This document shows, one piece after another, positions 1 to 25,474 of a stretch of DNA of 64,000 bases. The stretch is from Podarcis raffonei (Eukaryota; Chordata; Lepidosauria; Squamata; Lacertidae): positions 67,659,023-67,723,022 of the forward strand of contig NC_070604.1 in the NCBI RefSeq assembly GCF_027172205.1, in the 5' to 3' direction. Under the pieces are notes generated by a model. It worked only from the letters and a program-made list of their open reading frames with translations. It was not told the DNA's origin and did no database searches. Position numbers and translations under genes: made by a program. The stretch's first letter is position 1. The number at the start of each line of letters is the position of its first letter.

Positions 1-2469
1 ATCATGCTACACTCATAGCATTTCACAGAGCCTCATACGTTTCACAAACTGCAGTATCATAGCAATGCAACAGTCCAGAGCATCTACCAATTAGTAAACC
101 TCACAGTTAAACTGGGCTTACTTTCAGGTGTGTATAGAAAAGCAGAATAAAGTGCTGTGTATTTAATTTTTTTAGGTTTGATTTTATAGTTTATTATATT
201 GGTACTTTGGAATGCTACTTCATGTTACTTTAGAATAAAGACCAATAGGATAGGGTCTTAGATTTGTACCCAAGTTGGGAAGAAATTACAAGTCTTATGA
301 ACTGTGGTTTTCAAAATACCTGTATTTGGGGGGGGGGGGGAATTCCATTACACGGTAAGATTTATACTCTATTTGTACACTGTCCTCGGACCCCATTTAG
401 AAATACAGTAAATAACAACTGGGGGCAAAATCTTAACTCCTGGATGCTCATGTCAAATGGTAGTGGGATGGTGTGCAGGCCTATCAGCTGATGAAGAGCA
501 CCACTGGTGGGGGTGCGTGTACCAGTGGCTCCAAGTTCTGTGAGGGCAGGTGTGAAGATACTGCTGCTGGTACCCAGAGAAGCCCCCTCCCCCAAACCCC
601 CAGGACATTAGAGGCATTGGAGCTCCGAGATCCAAAGACCCGTAGGTCCCTGACAGCTATACAAGCCTAATGCTAGTGCAAGGGAAAATGTATGAAAACC
701 ACCCTTCACCCATGTGGCAGAGTTTTGGATGAGCTGATGGATCCATCCGTGTGTTGCTCCCTGTTAAGGATTTGAATTGCTCTGTGAGCCAGGTAATCAT
801 GGCCAGTATAAACAAATACAGCGTAACATCTGAATGAACAGGATTTCAATATCTCCATTCAACAAAGAGGAGGAAGACCAAACCAACACTTTTTATCAAT
901 ATAAACTTATATTTGATTAGCAGCTTATTCATTGAATTTAAATTGTATTACCTCAGCAAATGGTACATTAGAGAAAACCGATTTAAAAAGTGGAAAGAGA
1001 TCCATAAGACACTCAAGGAATTTAATGGATTACCAAATAGTTATTACATGCAGAAATATGTAAAGATGATTGTTACACTGTCCGTCAAGGCACTTCTCTC
1101 ACACTACAGAATTTTCTTAATAAAAGTGTAATGTTTACCAGCAGTGTTTACAATACAAAAGGAATATATACAAAATGCAATATAAAAGTAAACTTGAATA
1201 GTGCCTTTCACTGGAGGGTATAGTAAGGCATTTTAAAGTTTTACTATCAGATGTTTACCCAAATATACCATTGCTTTCCTTTGGCTGCATTACAGCAAAT
1301 ACTAATGTCTTGTTTAAAATACCAGAGATCTACAGCCAAAAATTAACAGGTACTTTGGGTAACAGCAGCAGCATCTATGAACCCACTCACACTGCATTCT
1401 CTAGCAGATGTACAATATCAACAAAATCCAAAAAAAACTGGTTCTCCATCACAGCTTTGCATACTGCAACAACAGATTTTTTTTTAAGTCTCCAAAAAAG
1501 AGAGAAAAGTTTTAGTCAAACATTCTGCAGGGTTGGTTACGAATAAGGTAGAAAAGAATCAGCAAGAGGGCCCGCCCAAGGAAAGAATGTAAGCAAATAG
1601 TACAACCGTATTTACAATACAATTACATGATTATAGAACATTTTATATAAATACAGGTCATATGTGTATGTGGAAAAGCAAAGCAATGACATTTTTAACG
1701 TTTTAACTGAAAAGTTTATTTAGAAACCAAGTGTGGAACAAGTTTATGTTTTCTCTCTCTCTTTTGTTCAGTCCCGTCACAAACTTTTTTGTTGAAAATA
1801 CTACAAAACTAAAAAAATAGAATTTCTTCTACGAAGAAAAATGTAAATTGTGCAGTCTATAAAATATTCGAAATTCACACCAGAGACTATTTTGAAAAAA
1901 GTATGAGAAAATCTACACATGGACACAAGGCAACTATAACATCACAATTGCTTATGAGCATATCTTCTGTTTTTCCAAGGGCACAACTTGGTAATAAAGA
2001 CACACAAACTGATGAAGTACATTGGTAATAAAAACTGATGCTACAATAAATCCAGCCTGACTACTGATAAATAATAGGTCCACCAAGACTATAAGTCACA
2101 AAGAGTGGGAAAGCATGACATTCTGTTTATATGAGGACTCACACAAACACCAGTTATCCTAATTTAGCACTCTCCTTCCCCAAGAAAAAGTAGCATTTGT
2201 AGGAATGTTTTGGATGGACAGTAGGAAACAAATGAGGCAGAATATTATTTTTATAATGTTCCAAAATGCAGTGTCACACATCACATTCCTAATTTCTCTG
2301 CATATAAATATTAACAAGCTTAATTAAAATAATTAATTTGGGGTCTACATTTGTGAATGTTACATCAACACTCCTTAGCTGAAAACAGTAATGGGCAAAA
2401 TTTAGAAAACTTAACAGGCCTTATTTGTGCACCTAAAACTTTTGATATGTTAACATTTGGATTATTATT

Positions 2470-3440
2470 ATGGTTAATTTTTATTTATCACTTGCCCTTC
2501 AACCTAAGGTCTCAGGGTGGGTCACAACAATTTAGAATACAACTCTGTAGTTTGTTGTAAACTTTTTAATGACAAAAGTAGGGTAGGTTCTACAAATATA
2601 CATCTCAAGTGTCAAAGGCCTGGATAAAGAGGTGTTATCTTCAGCATTCTTCAAAAACTTTGTAGTGAGGGTCCCAGACACACCTCTGTGGGGTGGGAGT
2701 TCCAGTTTAGGGGCTGCCACCAAGAATGCCCTCTCTAAGCCTCTAAGCCAAAGTTCTTGGGGGCAACAAAACTATAAAGAGAGGCCTCCTCTGCCGATCT
2801 TAACACCTGAGAGGGTCTGCAGGGAAGGAGATGGTCCTTCAGGTATATGAGGCCTAAGTAGTTTAGGGCTTTAAAGGTAAACAGTAAAGGACCCCTGGAT
2901 GGTTAAGTCCAGTGAAAGGTGACTATGGGGTGCGGCACTCATCTCGCTTCAGGCCAAGGGAGCTGGCGTTTGTCCACAGACAGCTTTCCGGGTCATGTGG
3001 CCAGCAGGACTAAACCACTTCTGGTGCAACGCAACACCGTGATGGAAGCACCATTTACTTTAAACACTAACATGAACACCTTAAACTGGGCCCAGAAATG
3101 AACAGACAACCAATGCAGCTGTTTAAGAAAAGGGATTATATGATTGAAAATGGAATCCCAGCCAGTAATCCTGATCAACTGAGCTTTCTAAGTTATCTTT
3201 AAGGGCAGACCAATGGAGAGTGCATTGCAATGATCCAATTGGGAAGTTGCCAGGGTCTGGAATACGGTGACCAAATCATTTATTTTCCAAATGGTGCATA
3301 GCTGGAAAAAGACACTCATAGCCACTAAGGCTACCTGAAACTTCAGTTGAATCCAGAACCCCTAAGCTATGGACCTGCTGCTCCTAGGACAGGGTAACCT
3401 CTTCCAAAACAGGCCATCTCCTGGACTTGAGAACTCGGGA
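2470..3440 (-). mobile_element. Old L2-type LINE, minus strand, interrupted by a SINE
   Basis: TTCAGGTATATGAGGCC and TTTAGGGCTTTAAAGG before the SINE, and GAGTGCATTGCAATGATCC after it, match antisense L2 sequence in the correct order. Decayed; no usable frame. Confidence 0.7.
2883..3062 (-). mobile_element. Sauria-type SINE 3' part, nested in old L2
   Basis: AAAGGACCCCTGGATGGTTA through AGCTGGCGTTTGTCCACAGA to the CCGTGATGGAAG region; the tRNA-like head is absent. Confidence 0.8.
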
Positions 3441-5827
3441 TACATAAGATCTCTGTTTTCTCTATGAGTTTAGATGATGAATATTCTGTTTTGAAACTGA
3501 GAAAGCAAGTTCACATATGTACTTAACTGTAGATAGCAGTTTAAATTTATCTGGCTTTAGCCAGGAATATATTATATTTTATTGCAGGACAAAAAACAAT
3601 AACTTGCCAGTTTAACTGGAACTCCGATCAATAATAAACAAGGGACAACCTTCAAAATCCTCTTTAAAATAGGACTTTTTTATTTTTACAAAAAACACAC
3701 CTCAAAAGTTACAATAACTGTACACTGCATCCTATATAATGCTAAAGTTAGACATTCCAAGGTCTGATTCACACTTCAGCTTCAAACACAGAACTTATGT
3801 TTTGTAGTGTAGGGGAGCAAGACAAGACTATCTGGCCACCCACAGAACTTTTCAAAAGATTGTCTAGTTAAGACTAAAAGCTATATACCAGGTAAGGGAG
3901 GGTGCATGAATTGGTTTTTTTACACCCATCATATGTAGGACCCACACAAGGTAAATTCTAAACCAGAATGTTAAATGATAAAGGTGTTGGGGCAATTGTT
4001 TTTCTTGAAGACAGATATCTATATGCATTTTGCAGTAGCCTATACTCCATGAGTATTACTGTTTTTAATAGAGAAATATTAAACATGCCTATTGCTCAAG
4101 AGGTAAGCAGGCCAGAGAATGGTCTAAAGGCACAAGATCTGGTTCTAATGCTGAAAGCAAGCAGCCCTGACCATGTTATCCTATATAGGCACAAGATTAT
4201 CTAGAAGATTCTTATGAGCCATTTATGTCATTATCAGAGGAAAAGCAAGGAATCATAATAAATAATAAATTAACTCATTGCAAAAGAATAAGCACTAGTC
4301 AGGGAAGGAGATTCTTCAGAGCACATCACATTATTTTTCACAACCAGAGAGATATATACATATTCTTAAGTAGTTGTATGACTACTACAGGATGTTGAAT
4401 CTGCTAATTCTTCAAGGGTGGAAAGGCTAGCATATGGGTTTGAAAGGGTAACTATTTGTGCATCTCTGTGTTAGAGAGCAGGATGTTTAGAATGATCTGT
4501 GCAGGGGGGAACTGCTTTCTAAATAAATCAAGCAAGCAAAATTGTATGATCTGCCGTTTTTCCTTTAGTTTCCTTTAGCTCTGGGATGAAGAACTATTTA
4601 CCTTCTACAGTTACCTGCAACAGCAGCATGTGCCCTCTATGCAGGAAGCAAGAAATATCTTCAAGCCAACATGTACCATGGAAACCAGGACTTAGCATGT
4701 TATCCTTGGAATGATGAAACAAGAGGCTGCAACTTCAAAGGTATCCCAGAAGCAGTCTACTGGAGAGATAAAATTATACCTAATCCCCAGTAAACAGGAT
4801 TACTAGTTCAGTTCAAATTAGTTAATGAATCTGGGAGTAAGGAACTGAACCACCTGTTTCAAAACAAGCCCTTTGGTTTGAAATGATACAGCACAAGGAC
4901 AGTAATAATGGAACTGCAGGGAACCTGGTTATGGCGTTTCTTACAGGGATAGGATAAGCATTCATAGTAAGTATGTATCACAGGACCTCAAGTGTTTTCA
5001 GTCTTTTCCAATGCAGGATGAGATCAACCAGCAAAGACATTTTATGATAGGCCAGTATCACTCTACACACACACACCCCGCCTCAATTTTATGTTATGGC
5101 ACCACAAAGCCAGTAATGCTTCACAAAACAATCAAACAAAATTAAAATAATTACTAATATGTGGACATCATCATTTATTGTCAGAAGAAACACAAACATT
5201 CCTATGCATGTTTACTCAGAAGTCAGTCCCACTACATTCTCAACAGTTTACTTCTAAATGGGTTTCGGATTATAATCCTATGCTTCTTTGTTCCAAACCC
5301 ACAACCCCCACAGAGTGCCAGAAAATCCCTACTAGTTTACTCTCTGCAGTCTCATCTAGAGTGAGAATTTGATAAATAGTCAGGAAAAACAACTATCAGT
5401 TTAGTAAGTACATGGTATTAATGATATTTGGTCAAGCTAAGGCAATTTTAAAAAATGAAAAATTAAGGGAGGAAAATAAATGTATGTGGTCTATATACAA
5501 ATAGACAAGTATCTAATTTCCTAAAGAAATTACAGTTTCCTAATCTGAATACTTTACAAAGGTGTAACTATTTATTTTACAATTTATTTTTCCTAACATT
5601 ACTGTTTCCTATATTCCTCTTTAACAATGCTGGAAAAAATGAATGCTTGAAAAAGGACTTCTGTGTTTATAGGGAGAAAAGAAAGACAGGAAAAACCACT
5701 AGATCAACAATGATCATGCATCCTTTTTCTCCACCCCAAGTGCGCAGAAAACCAGCTTTCCAATTGTTTTTCAGGTTCTCTTGTAGCATACATCTTGGAA
5801 ATCCCAAAGAATGGTTTAAGTCCTCCA

Positions 5828-17979
<12,152 letters not shown>

Positions 17980-18168
17980 GAAACTGTATAACCTCTAACG
18001 AAGATTCACCTTCAATATATTCAACAAGTTGTATGGCAACTTCAAAATTGACGGTTGACCTTGATTCCAGGAGGATAACCATTCATTCAAACCTAGGTCA
18101 GCCAACCTAAATAAATAAATGAATGTCATTGTTATAACATTTTCTAATTGTTGTTTTCCTGCCAACAG

Positions 18169-18255
18169 CAAAATCCTATGCATGCTTAGTAAAAAATAAC
18201 TCCTGCTGGGATCATTTGGTTTTACTCTCAATTAAGCGTGCATAGGATTGCAGCC
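18169..18255. repeat. Old palindromic short repeat
   Basis: Ends AAAATCCTATGCATGCTTA and TAAGCGTGCATAGGATTGC are inverted copies. Same dispersed family. Confidence 0.6.
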
Positions 18256-20379
18256 AGAGTTTTATTTACATGTTTGTTTCCAAATGATTTGATCTGACAG
18301 CTTTAGCAAAATGCTTTATTCTTTATTACCTAGACTGAATTGAGGGAAGCAGGCATGGAGAGACTCTATAAAGAAGACACAACTTCAAAGATATGCATGT
18401 ATAACTCACCCAACATAAGTGTTCTGTGTGCTGTCAAAGACTAGGGATACTGCTCGCATTGTCTGCAGACTCTCAAAACAAACTAACCAAGTCCAAGACT
18501 ATTATGCAAAAAAATTCAGACCTCTTTTTGCAAGAAGTCATTTCTGTTGGAGAAAATTAAATGTATGTCTAGTTTGTGGAGAAAGAAATATTTTAAACTG
18601 CTTTTAAAATGGGGGTGGGGTGTCCCTGAAATGCACTTTTAGAAAAGCTTTGTTGGAGGTATACTTTCAGTAGCAGTAGTCCATTTTTCCCCTCTGAAAA
18701 TTTTAAGTGAAGCTAACTCATCTGGTGCACATCTGGATTTATAAAACACAACATAACTACCATTTTCTCTGCTCTACAATAGGCTTTTGCAACTGCTTTG
18801 TTGAGTTTTACACTCTCTGAAATGGACAAGTATGTTATTGGTCTCTGAGCCTTACCAATCCTCAGTGAAATGGATACTTGAAACTTTTATTCCTATTGCA
18901 AATTTAATGAAAGTTCATTTTGATACCCAGATCAGGCTCCAAAACTGGATTTTCCATTCCTAGGTAAGTTACAGCTACTGAAAATCTGCTTCTCCTTGCA
19001 GCTGTAAAGGCACAATAATCCAGTGCGGAAAAGATGGTAATTCTACTTGTCCCCCAAGGCATCTTTCTAGACTAGCAGCAGGATTACCAACTTTATTTTC
19101 CTGCTTCCGTCAGTTTAGCAGTAGCCTGATATGAAAAGCAGGGTTTCTATGAAGGCTGTACTCCAATGCACTTAGGAATAAGGCCACTTCTAAGTACACT
19201 GGCTGGAAACTGCTTTCCCCACAATTGATATAGCCATGTTATGAAGAGCTTCACCTGTTTACTTTCAGCATGTTAAGCTACTGTCAAAGGCACAGGAATG
19301 CAATTCAATATACACTACTTTGGGAGCCAGTCATATTCCATTCAATAAGTAATCATGCATTGGATTGAGCTGCATGTGGTAAAATAACTGTTCCTGAAGG
19401 TAACATTTTGCTGGTTCCTCTATAGGAATGATGTAGTGTCACTATGTAATGACTAATTATATTTCTGAAGTAGGACATAGTCAAGATTACTAACACAATC
19501 TTACTCAGAAGTCCCACTTTGTTCAATGAGGTTTACCCTAAAATAAGTGTGTCTCACAAAACTGTAGTATTTCCCCTATCTTTAGTTCCATCTCGATGTA
19601 CCTGGCCCCACCTCCCAATAGCTGCCCTATCCTCTGTCCCCCTAGTCACCTCTGGGGAGCTAAGGGAGCAAAGGAAGGGGAGTCCCATGGCATACACAGA
19701 AATCTGCTGCACAATCAGGCAGACATCACTGGATGTTGTCCTATATATTTGCTTTCAATGAAGGATGTTCAAGGTAGTGCTAAGAACATAGGCCATCAAT
19801 CCAGTTAAAATACTGCAAAGATAGTAGGTGCACAAGAGGCAAAGACCTGTAGTACTATCCACTCACCTTTTAAAAAGGACTACCTACTTAAAGTCTGCAT
19901 TTTCAACAAAATGATCTACTTCCCACTTAAGTCAATGGAAAATCAAACTTTGATTTCAATGAGCCTGAACAGTCCTCAATGGAAAAAAAGAACAGCTTCT
20001 AAAGTTTTTGTCCACAGTTTACCAATGGCACATTTAGTTCCACATTTCAAATGAGGTGTGGGCTTAAAAAACCCACCAAAGTATCAGCTACACTGCAATT
20101 TGCTTTTGAAGCATAGTACTTTCAAATGCAGTAGTGTAAGAATGTGGGAGCCACACCTGTAATAAAGAAAGAAGGAAATCCTACTGGGATGGCCAATATG
20201 AAAATACCTCTTTGAATAGGAATCAACTAGAAATGCTCAACACTATATGTGCACTAAAATATTACATGTTGTATTAACTTATTTTTTAAAAGCTGATAGG
20301 AATTGGCTTGTGTCCCTTCTGTTTTCTTTCAATATATTAAAGTTTAAAACTATTTTTCTCTTCCTGCTAAATATCACTA

Positions 20380-20744
20380 AAGGTAAAGGTAAAAGGACCC
20401 CTGACCATGAGGTCCAGTCGCAGACAACTCTGGGGTTGTGGCGCTCATCTTGCTTTATTGGCTGAGGGAGCTGGCGTTTGTCCGCAGACAGCTTCCAGGG
20501 CATGTGGCCAGCATGACTAAGCTGCTTCTGGCGAACCAGAGCAGCGCATGGAAACGCCGTTTACCTTCCCACCGGAGCGGTACCTATTTATCTACTTGCA
20601 CTTTGATGTGCTTTTGAACTGCCAGGTTGGTAGGAGCAGGGACCAAGCAACGGGAGCTCACCCCGTCGCGGGCATTTGAACTGTCAACCTTCTGATCGGC
20701 AAGTCCCAGGCTCTGTGGTTTAACACACAGCGCCACCCGCGTCC
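20380..20744 (-). mobile_element. Sauria-type SINE, full length
   Basis: Reads on the minus strand from a tRNA-like head (A box GTGGCGCTGTGTGTTAAACC, B box GGTTGACAGTTCAAATGCC) to a CTGGACCTCATGGTCAGGGG / (ACCTTT)n tail. Flanked by direct repeat ATCACTA (20373-20379, 20745-20751). Non-autonomous; the family is thought to borrow Bov-B/RTE machinery. Confidence 0.85.
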
Positions 20745-21244
20745 ATCACTAGTCATGTTTTAATTCACAAAGAGCTGGATTCAGACCTGCCATGTTACAA
20801 ATGAAAAGGCTTCTCTAATGGAAATGTGTTGATTAAAGGAAGCTGCTGCTCTGCAAACTGAACATTCTCGCAGGTAGAATGGAGGGATGGGAGATGCAGT
20901 ATTTGCTGATTCCACTTATCGAGTCCCGAGTGCCAAGTTATTGTATTAAAATTTGAATTCCATATAATTTTAAAGAAATACTTCAGTATCTAGCACAGCA
21001 CATTACAATTGCTAAACAAATAGAAAATCATTAAGTGGTCAGCCAAGACATTCAGCAATTTTCAGGTGGTCCAGGAGATAACAAGTTTGGGAACCACTAC
21101 CTTAGATCACAAACACACTTGGGAGTACGCCCAATTTAAATAAATTAAACTTGAATAAACATGTGTAAGATCAAGCTGTTAGGAGACCTATAACAATGAA
21201 GCAAAAGTCCAATAGCTCATAAATGCCAATGCAATACTATAAAC

Positions 21245-21487
21245 CAGGGGTCAGCAAACCTTTTCAGGTCCATTGTCCCTCAGACCTTGTGGGGGGCCGG
21301 ACTATATTTGGGGGTGTTGGAATATGAACAAATTCCTATGCCTCACAAATAACCCAGAGATGCATTTTAAATAAAAGGACACATTCTAATCATGTAAAAA
21401 CATGCTGATTCCCAGACCATCCGGGGGCTGGATTTAGAAGGTGATTGGGCCATATCCGGCCCCCGGGCCTTAATTTGCCTACCCATG
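21245..21487. mobile_element. hAT MITE, 8-bp TSD
   Basis: 243 bp with ends CAGGGGTCAGCAAACC and the complement CATGGGTAGGCAAATT; flanked by exact CTATAAAC (21237-21244, 21488-21495). Confidence 0.88.
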
Positions 21488-22312
21488 CTATAAACTATGA
21501 GGACAAAAGACACAGCTAACTTTTATAACTGTTAATACCTACAATCATTATGTCTCAAAAACACCACATTGAGGCACACTTTTAAAACAAAAGAAAATAA
21601 AGCACAATAATCTTTTCATTCCTCCCCCCTTAAGTAAAATTTATATATCTGAGGTTCTGTGTTTTTTGTTTACAATATTCCCTCTCTCCACCCTGGGCTC
21701 AATATAGTAAGCCATCTAGGCAAAGGTTTGCCTGTTTTATTATTTGTATAGCATACAGCAGAATGTTAAGCACCTAATATTTAATAATGACAATCAATAC
21801 CAAAATACTTTGAAGTGGAGCTGTGGTTTAAAGAGAAAAAAACTCCAACTGCAGGTTTTTCTTCACAATTAGGCTATTTATGACTATAGATCAGTTCAAC
21901 TCAAACTTGTACCTAAGCAAAGTACTATACAGTACTGTAAACCAGAAAAAGAAAAGGCTATCAGCATCATATCAGTTAGATAATGTTCTCTGTTAAGTGA
22001 TTTGATCTTGCAGATTAATCTCAGATTCACATTGGTGTTATACTTTGAACAGACATTCTTTTTCATCTAATCATTATTCCAAGCAGTAAGATGAAACATA
22101 AAAAAAATTATAATACAGATCTGGCTGTGGAGAAATAGTAGGCAGGTTTCCAAACAATTTTGATCTGCCCTTGGAGAATGTTAACTACTACCCTTCTTTA
22201 ATTATCATTTTTTAAAAAACCAGTCAGCAAGATAGAGAGATCTGACAGGAAAACAAAATACCAAATGGAGAAATAAAAGAGAACAGCTACTTCGTTAAGA
22301 CGTTGCACTTAC

Positions 22313-22875
22313 TTCTCGTCAGCACGGCATGAAAAAGTGGGGAACGGATGGAGAGCAGGAAATAAATAAGGTGGCTGCAAGCGGGTGTCTAAGGTTGAAT
22401 GGGACGGATGGTCTAACAAGGAACGCCCACAACACCAAAAAGGCCAGAAACCTGCCTGAGAGAAGCTGTACGGAGACGGAGGAATGCGGGGGGAGGAAGG
22501 AGGTGAGACGCTCACCACGCCAGGGAGGCAGCGACGTTCTTGCCGTGGCAGCGAAGGACCCGTTATAACACCCCAGGCCAAGGCGTGCGGTGCGCAGGGC
22601 CTTCCCCATTAACTAGCCACCGAGTTTTCTTCCCTGAGGCGGAACTACAGCCAAGCCTTCCTACCCACCTGCCTGAGGGAGAAGGAGGAGGAGGAGGAGA
22701 CGGCAGCGCCTCAAGGCGAGCGATTCCCAGAGGGGCGGGAGCGGCGCGTCTCTGCAGCGGCCAGCAAGGCTTCGGTCGCCGGTGCTGATGGCAGCAGTTG
22801 CTCGTCCCCTCCCCCCTGCAATATCTCCCACCCACCCCCTTTTTTCCGGGGTTCAGTTCCGGGCCGCCATTTTGT
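22313..22875 (-). other. LATS1: LATS1 noncoding first exon (probable)
   Basis: A strong minus-strand donor (GACGAGAA then GTAAGTGC) ends an exon at 22313 inside a CpG island. The upstream border is inferred from a YY1-like site at 22862-22875, often close to start sites. Long ORFs through this GC-rich block are not conserved-looking and are treated as chance. Confidence 0.5.
22862..22875 (-). promoter_or_regulatory. YY1-like site
   Basis: Minus strand reads CAAAATGGCGGCCC, a match to the YY1 core (AAnATGGCGGC) common near transcription starts of CpG-island promoters. Function is inferred. Confidence 0.5.
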
Positions 22876-23481
22876 CGGAGGGCCTGTCGCCCAAGGTTCC
22901 CGGATGTAAAACCTTTTCCCGTCTTCCTTTGCGTGTTTCGCCGGCTTTTGGCCTCCTCCTCCTCTTCTCCCCTCGCTTTGGAATGCGAGGAGTCAGAAGC
23001 CTCCGCCTTCTTGGGGGGGGGGCGAGGCGGGTGATGCAACTGGCGAGGGAAGCTGGGCCAGGCGAGCAGTGGGGAGAAGGCAGGCGCGTGCCTCTCTCGC
23101 AGTGCCTGTGAACTGCTGCTGCTTCTAGGAGAGGCTGCTGCGGGTAGACGGCTCCCTCTCACCGAAGGAGCAGCAGCAGCAGCCTCAGTCTCCGCTTGCT
23201 TCTGCCAGGGAGGAGCACGCAGCGCAAGCGAGGGAAAGCGGCTGCTCAGCCGGGCGAGCAAGCCGGGCCAAACAGTAGGGCCTGGGCAATGATATGAGCG
23301 TGCCGCTGAGAGAGCGAGAGATGACTGCGGCAGCTGTTTCTTGCAACTAGTTTCGTTGCTCGGTTGCCGGCGAGCAGTAGGTGGCTGCAAGGAACAGCTG
23401 CAGTCTCTATTCATGGGTCACTTTCCTCGCCTGCTCTCGATGTCGAGGGGAGCGGATTGCGCCCATTGGGTGGAACTAAGT

Positions 23482-23829
23482 AATAATAATAATAATTTAT
23501 TATTTATACCCCGCCCATCTGGCTGGGCCTCCCCAGCCACTCTGGGCGGCTTCCATAAAAACCAAAAATACAGTAAAATATCACACGTTAAAAACTTCCC
23601 TGAACAGGGCTGCCTTAAGATGTCTTCTGAATGTCAGGTAGTTGTTTATCTCTTTGACATCTGCTGGAAGGGCGTTCCACAGGGCGGGCGCCACTACCGA
23701 GAAGGCCCTCTGCCTGGTTCCCTGTAGCTTTGCTTCTCGCAATGAGGGAACCGCCAGAAGGCCCTCGGCGCTGGACCTCAGTGTCCGGGCAGAATGATGG
23801 GGGTGGAGACGCTCCTTCAGGTATACTGT
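23482..23829 (-). mobile_element. L2-type LINE 3' end, near-identical to the 52-kb copy
   Basis: Shares the last ~340 bp with 51937-52286, with about three differences by eye, then diverges abruptly (5' truncation). It starts in an (ATT)n tract and abuts the LATS1 CpG island. Confidence 0.92.
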
Positions 23830-25256
23830 AGAGGACAGAACCAGGCCAAGGCATTCCGATGCCTTCGGCTTAGCCCACCCCCCATTCTTCAGGAAGAGTT
23901 TTCAGACCCAGGACCCACTCTTTACCCAAACATGCAGTAGGGGACACATTCCTTAATCTTTTACAGTGCATTTGCATGGTTGTTGTGCTCCTTTGTGGCC
24001 CACCTTGGATAAGGCCACAACTCACAAGTGGCATAGGGTTGTTTAGCCTAATCCTAACTGAAGACTTATTGTGGAGGTAAAACTATGGCCTTCACATGGT
24101 TTCTGTAACAGGACAGCCTTCTTTGGAGTGCATCAGTGCCTTCCTACCAACCTGCCTACCCCAAACAGCTCTTGGTCCTATACACCTGGAGAAGGGCTGG
24201 AACAAACTATTCACTTTTGGTTTAAAAAGCTCACTTGGACTCATAGACTAAGGTTACCAGATGTCCCCAGATTGACAAATCAGTCCCCTGACAAAATCCA
24301 TCTATGGTATTTAGTAGGAAGTTGAAAAGTGTCCCCGGATTCATTGAAAAAAATCAGGTAACCTTATCATAGACCCTTCTGGCAGCCCTGCTTACAGCTA
24401 TCAAAGACAGCTTTATTATTCAATAAATATGTTCAAGTCCTATAATAATTGTTTGAGCACTCTAGTGTAGAAAAAAGAAAACCAACTTCTATTGACAGTT
24501 TAATAAAAAAGTTTTCTCATAAGTGATACATGCAGTTAGTGATTTCTTGACAATTTTACAAGCAGTTGTGTTTCTTAAATTGATAAGGCTATTGAACCTT
24601 AGCTTACTTAACTGGGAAAAAGTCTTCCTGAAATCAGTGGGACTTACTTCCAAGTAAAAATTCATAGTAACAGTGCTAATCTAAATGAAATTTGAATGAC
24701 AGGCCAAAGATTGATCTTATTGTCAGATACAGTGTTGGAAGTATGCAGTGTCACATTAAAGTTACTATTTAAAACCATTTCATGGCTTACTATTAAAATT
24801 TTGAAGCATTTTAACAGTCCACTGTTTCCATTTTCCTTTGCCAAGATTTATATTTTTTTCCAGCTTCGATTAGAAGTATTGTAACCTAATCAGTACATAA
24901 AAATGCAACATAAGTCTCCCCAAAACAAGCATTTGTTCAGAAATTTAGCCTACTGCCACTATCAGTAACCTAAACATTAATTATACTCTTCATGATTGCT
25001 GAAGAACTGTAAAAGTGGCTGAACTATCCTTTTAAATTTTTGAGCTTTAGGTAGCTTATTGCAAAGAGGAGTTGGTAACACATGAACTAGAAAGAAATGG
25101 CAATTATTTTTCTTTTATGTAACATGGTTAAAGAATCGAGGCTGCAATGTGAATTGTAGTTTATCTGCCATTACAAATTATTCCCTTAGTTTATGACTAG
25201 AAAATGTATGTATTTCAGCATTTAGAAGTTCAAAATCAGCTTTTGTGGAGATAAAA
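23830..25256 (-). other. NUP43 3' UTR and NUP43-LATS1 intergenic DNA
   Basis: The 3' UTR must start at 25256. A minus-strand AATAAA at 24417-24412 is a possible poly(A) signal (inferred). A hAT MITE lies at 24249-24366. No coding exon is seen. Confidence 0.5.
24249..24366. mobile_element. hAT-like MITE, 8-bp TSD
   Basis: 118 bp with terminal inverted repeat TAAGGTTACC; flanked by exact TCATAGAC (24241-24248, 24367-24374). Confidence 0.82.
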
Positions 25257-25474
25257 TTATGCAAATAGGTTTTTTTTAACATAAATAGATTCTGCATCAG
25301 TTCCATATACAAGACATGATCCTAAAACATCTAAACTATTCACAGATAATGTTGGATTTGAAACTAAATTTGTGATCTCCATGCGGTCTTTAGTGGGATC
25401 ATTGCTGAGCCAGGCACTTGTTACAGATTGATTAACTGCACTGTGAGGCAGATATGTAGTAGTACTTCTCCCAC
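25257..25474 (-). CDS. NUP43: NUP43 exon 8 (C-terminus, stop)
   Basis: 218 nt encode GRSTTTYLPHSAVNQSVTS to SIYVKKNLFA, then TAA at 25259-25257. Confidence 0.94.

Larger units (their letters stand above)
1..5827 (-). other. LATS1 3' UTR and downstream flank
   Basis: No coding exon is seen here. The part next to 5828 must be LATS1 3' UTR. Its end cannot be fixed: minus-strand AATAAA candidates occur near 5585, 5570, 5173, 3669, 3270, 2476 and 1708. An old L2 with a nested SINE lies at about 2470-3440. The first kilobase is AT-rich unique-looking sequence apart from a poly-G run at 330-340. Confidence 0.5.
18107..22312 (-). other. LATS1 5'-proximal intron
   Basis: Intron between the noncoding first exon and the ATG exon. 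It holds a full SINE (20380-20744), a hAT MITE (21245-21487) and old short repeats near 18169, 19155 and 19488. No coding exon is seen. Confidence 0.7.
22300..23450. promoter_or_regulatory. CpG island, LATS1 promoter region
   Basis: GC-rich, CpG-dense block in AT-rich surroundings, directly upstream of LATS1 and containing the predicted first-exon donor. A young L2 fragment begins at its outer edge (about 23482). Confidence 0.8.

Noticed and set aside
330-341. Poly-G run and other homopolymers (also 37503, 37911, 38378)
   Set aside because: Simple sequence prone to length error; nothing further supported.
1-700. Possible KATNA1 exon at the left edge, expected from human synteny
   Set aside because: No translated segment there resembles the katanin AAA domain or a splice-bounded exon.
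20671-20744. tRNA-like A and B boxes
   Set aside because: Part of a SINE head; no cloverleaf of a functional tRNA gene.
22563-23414. 283-codon minus-strand ORF in the LATS1 CpG island
   Set aside because: Low-complexity Ser/Pro/Arg-rich frame typical of GC-rich DNA lacking stops; no family resemblance and no matching splice structure.
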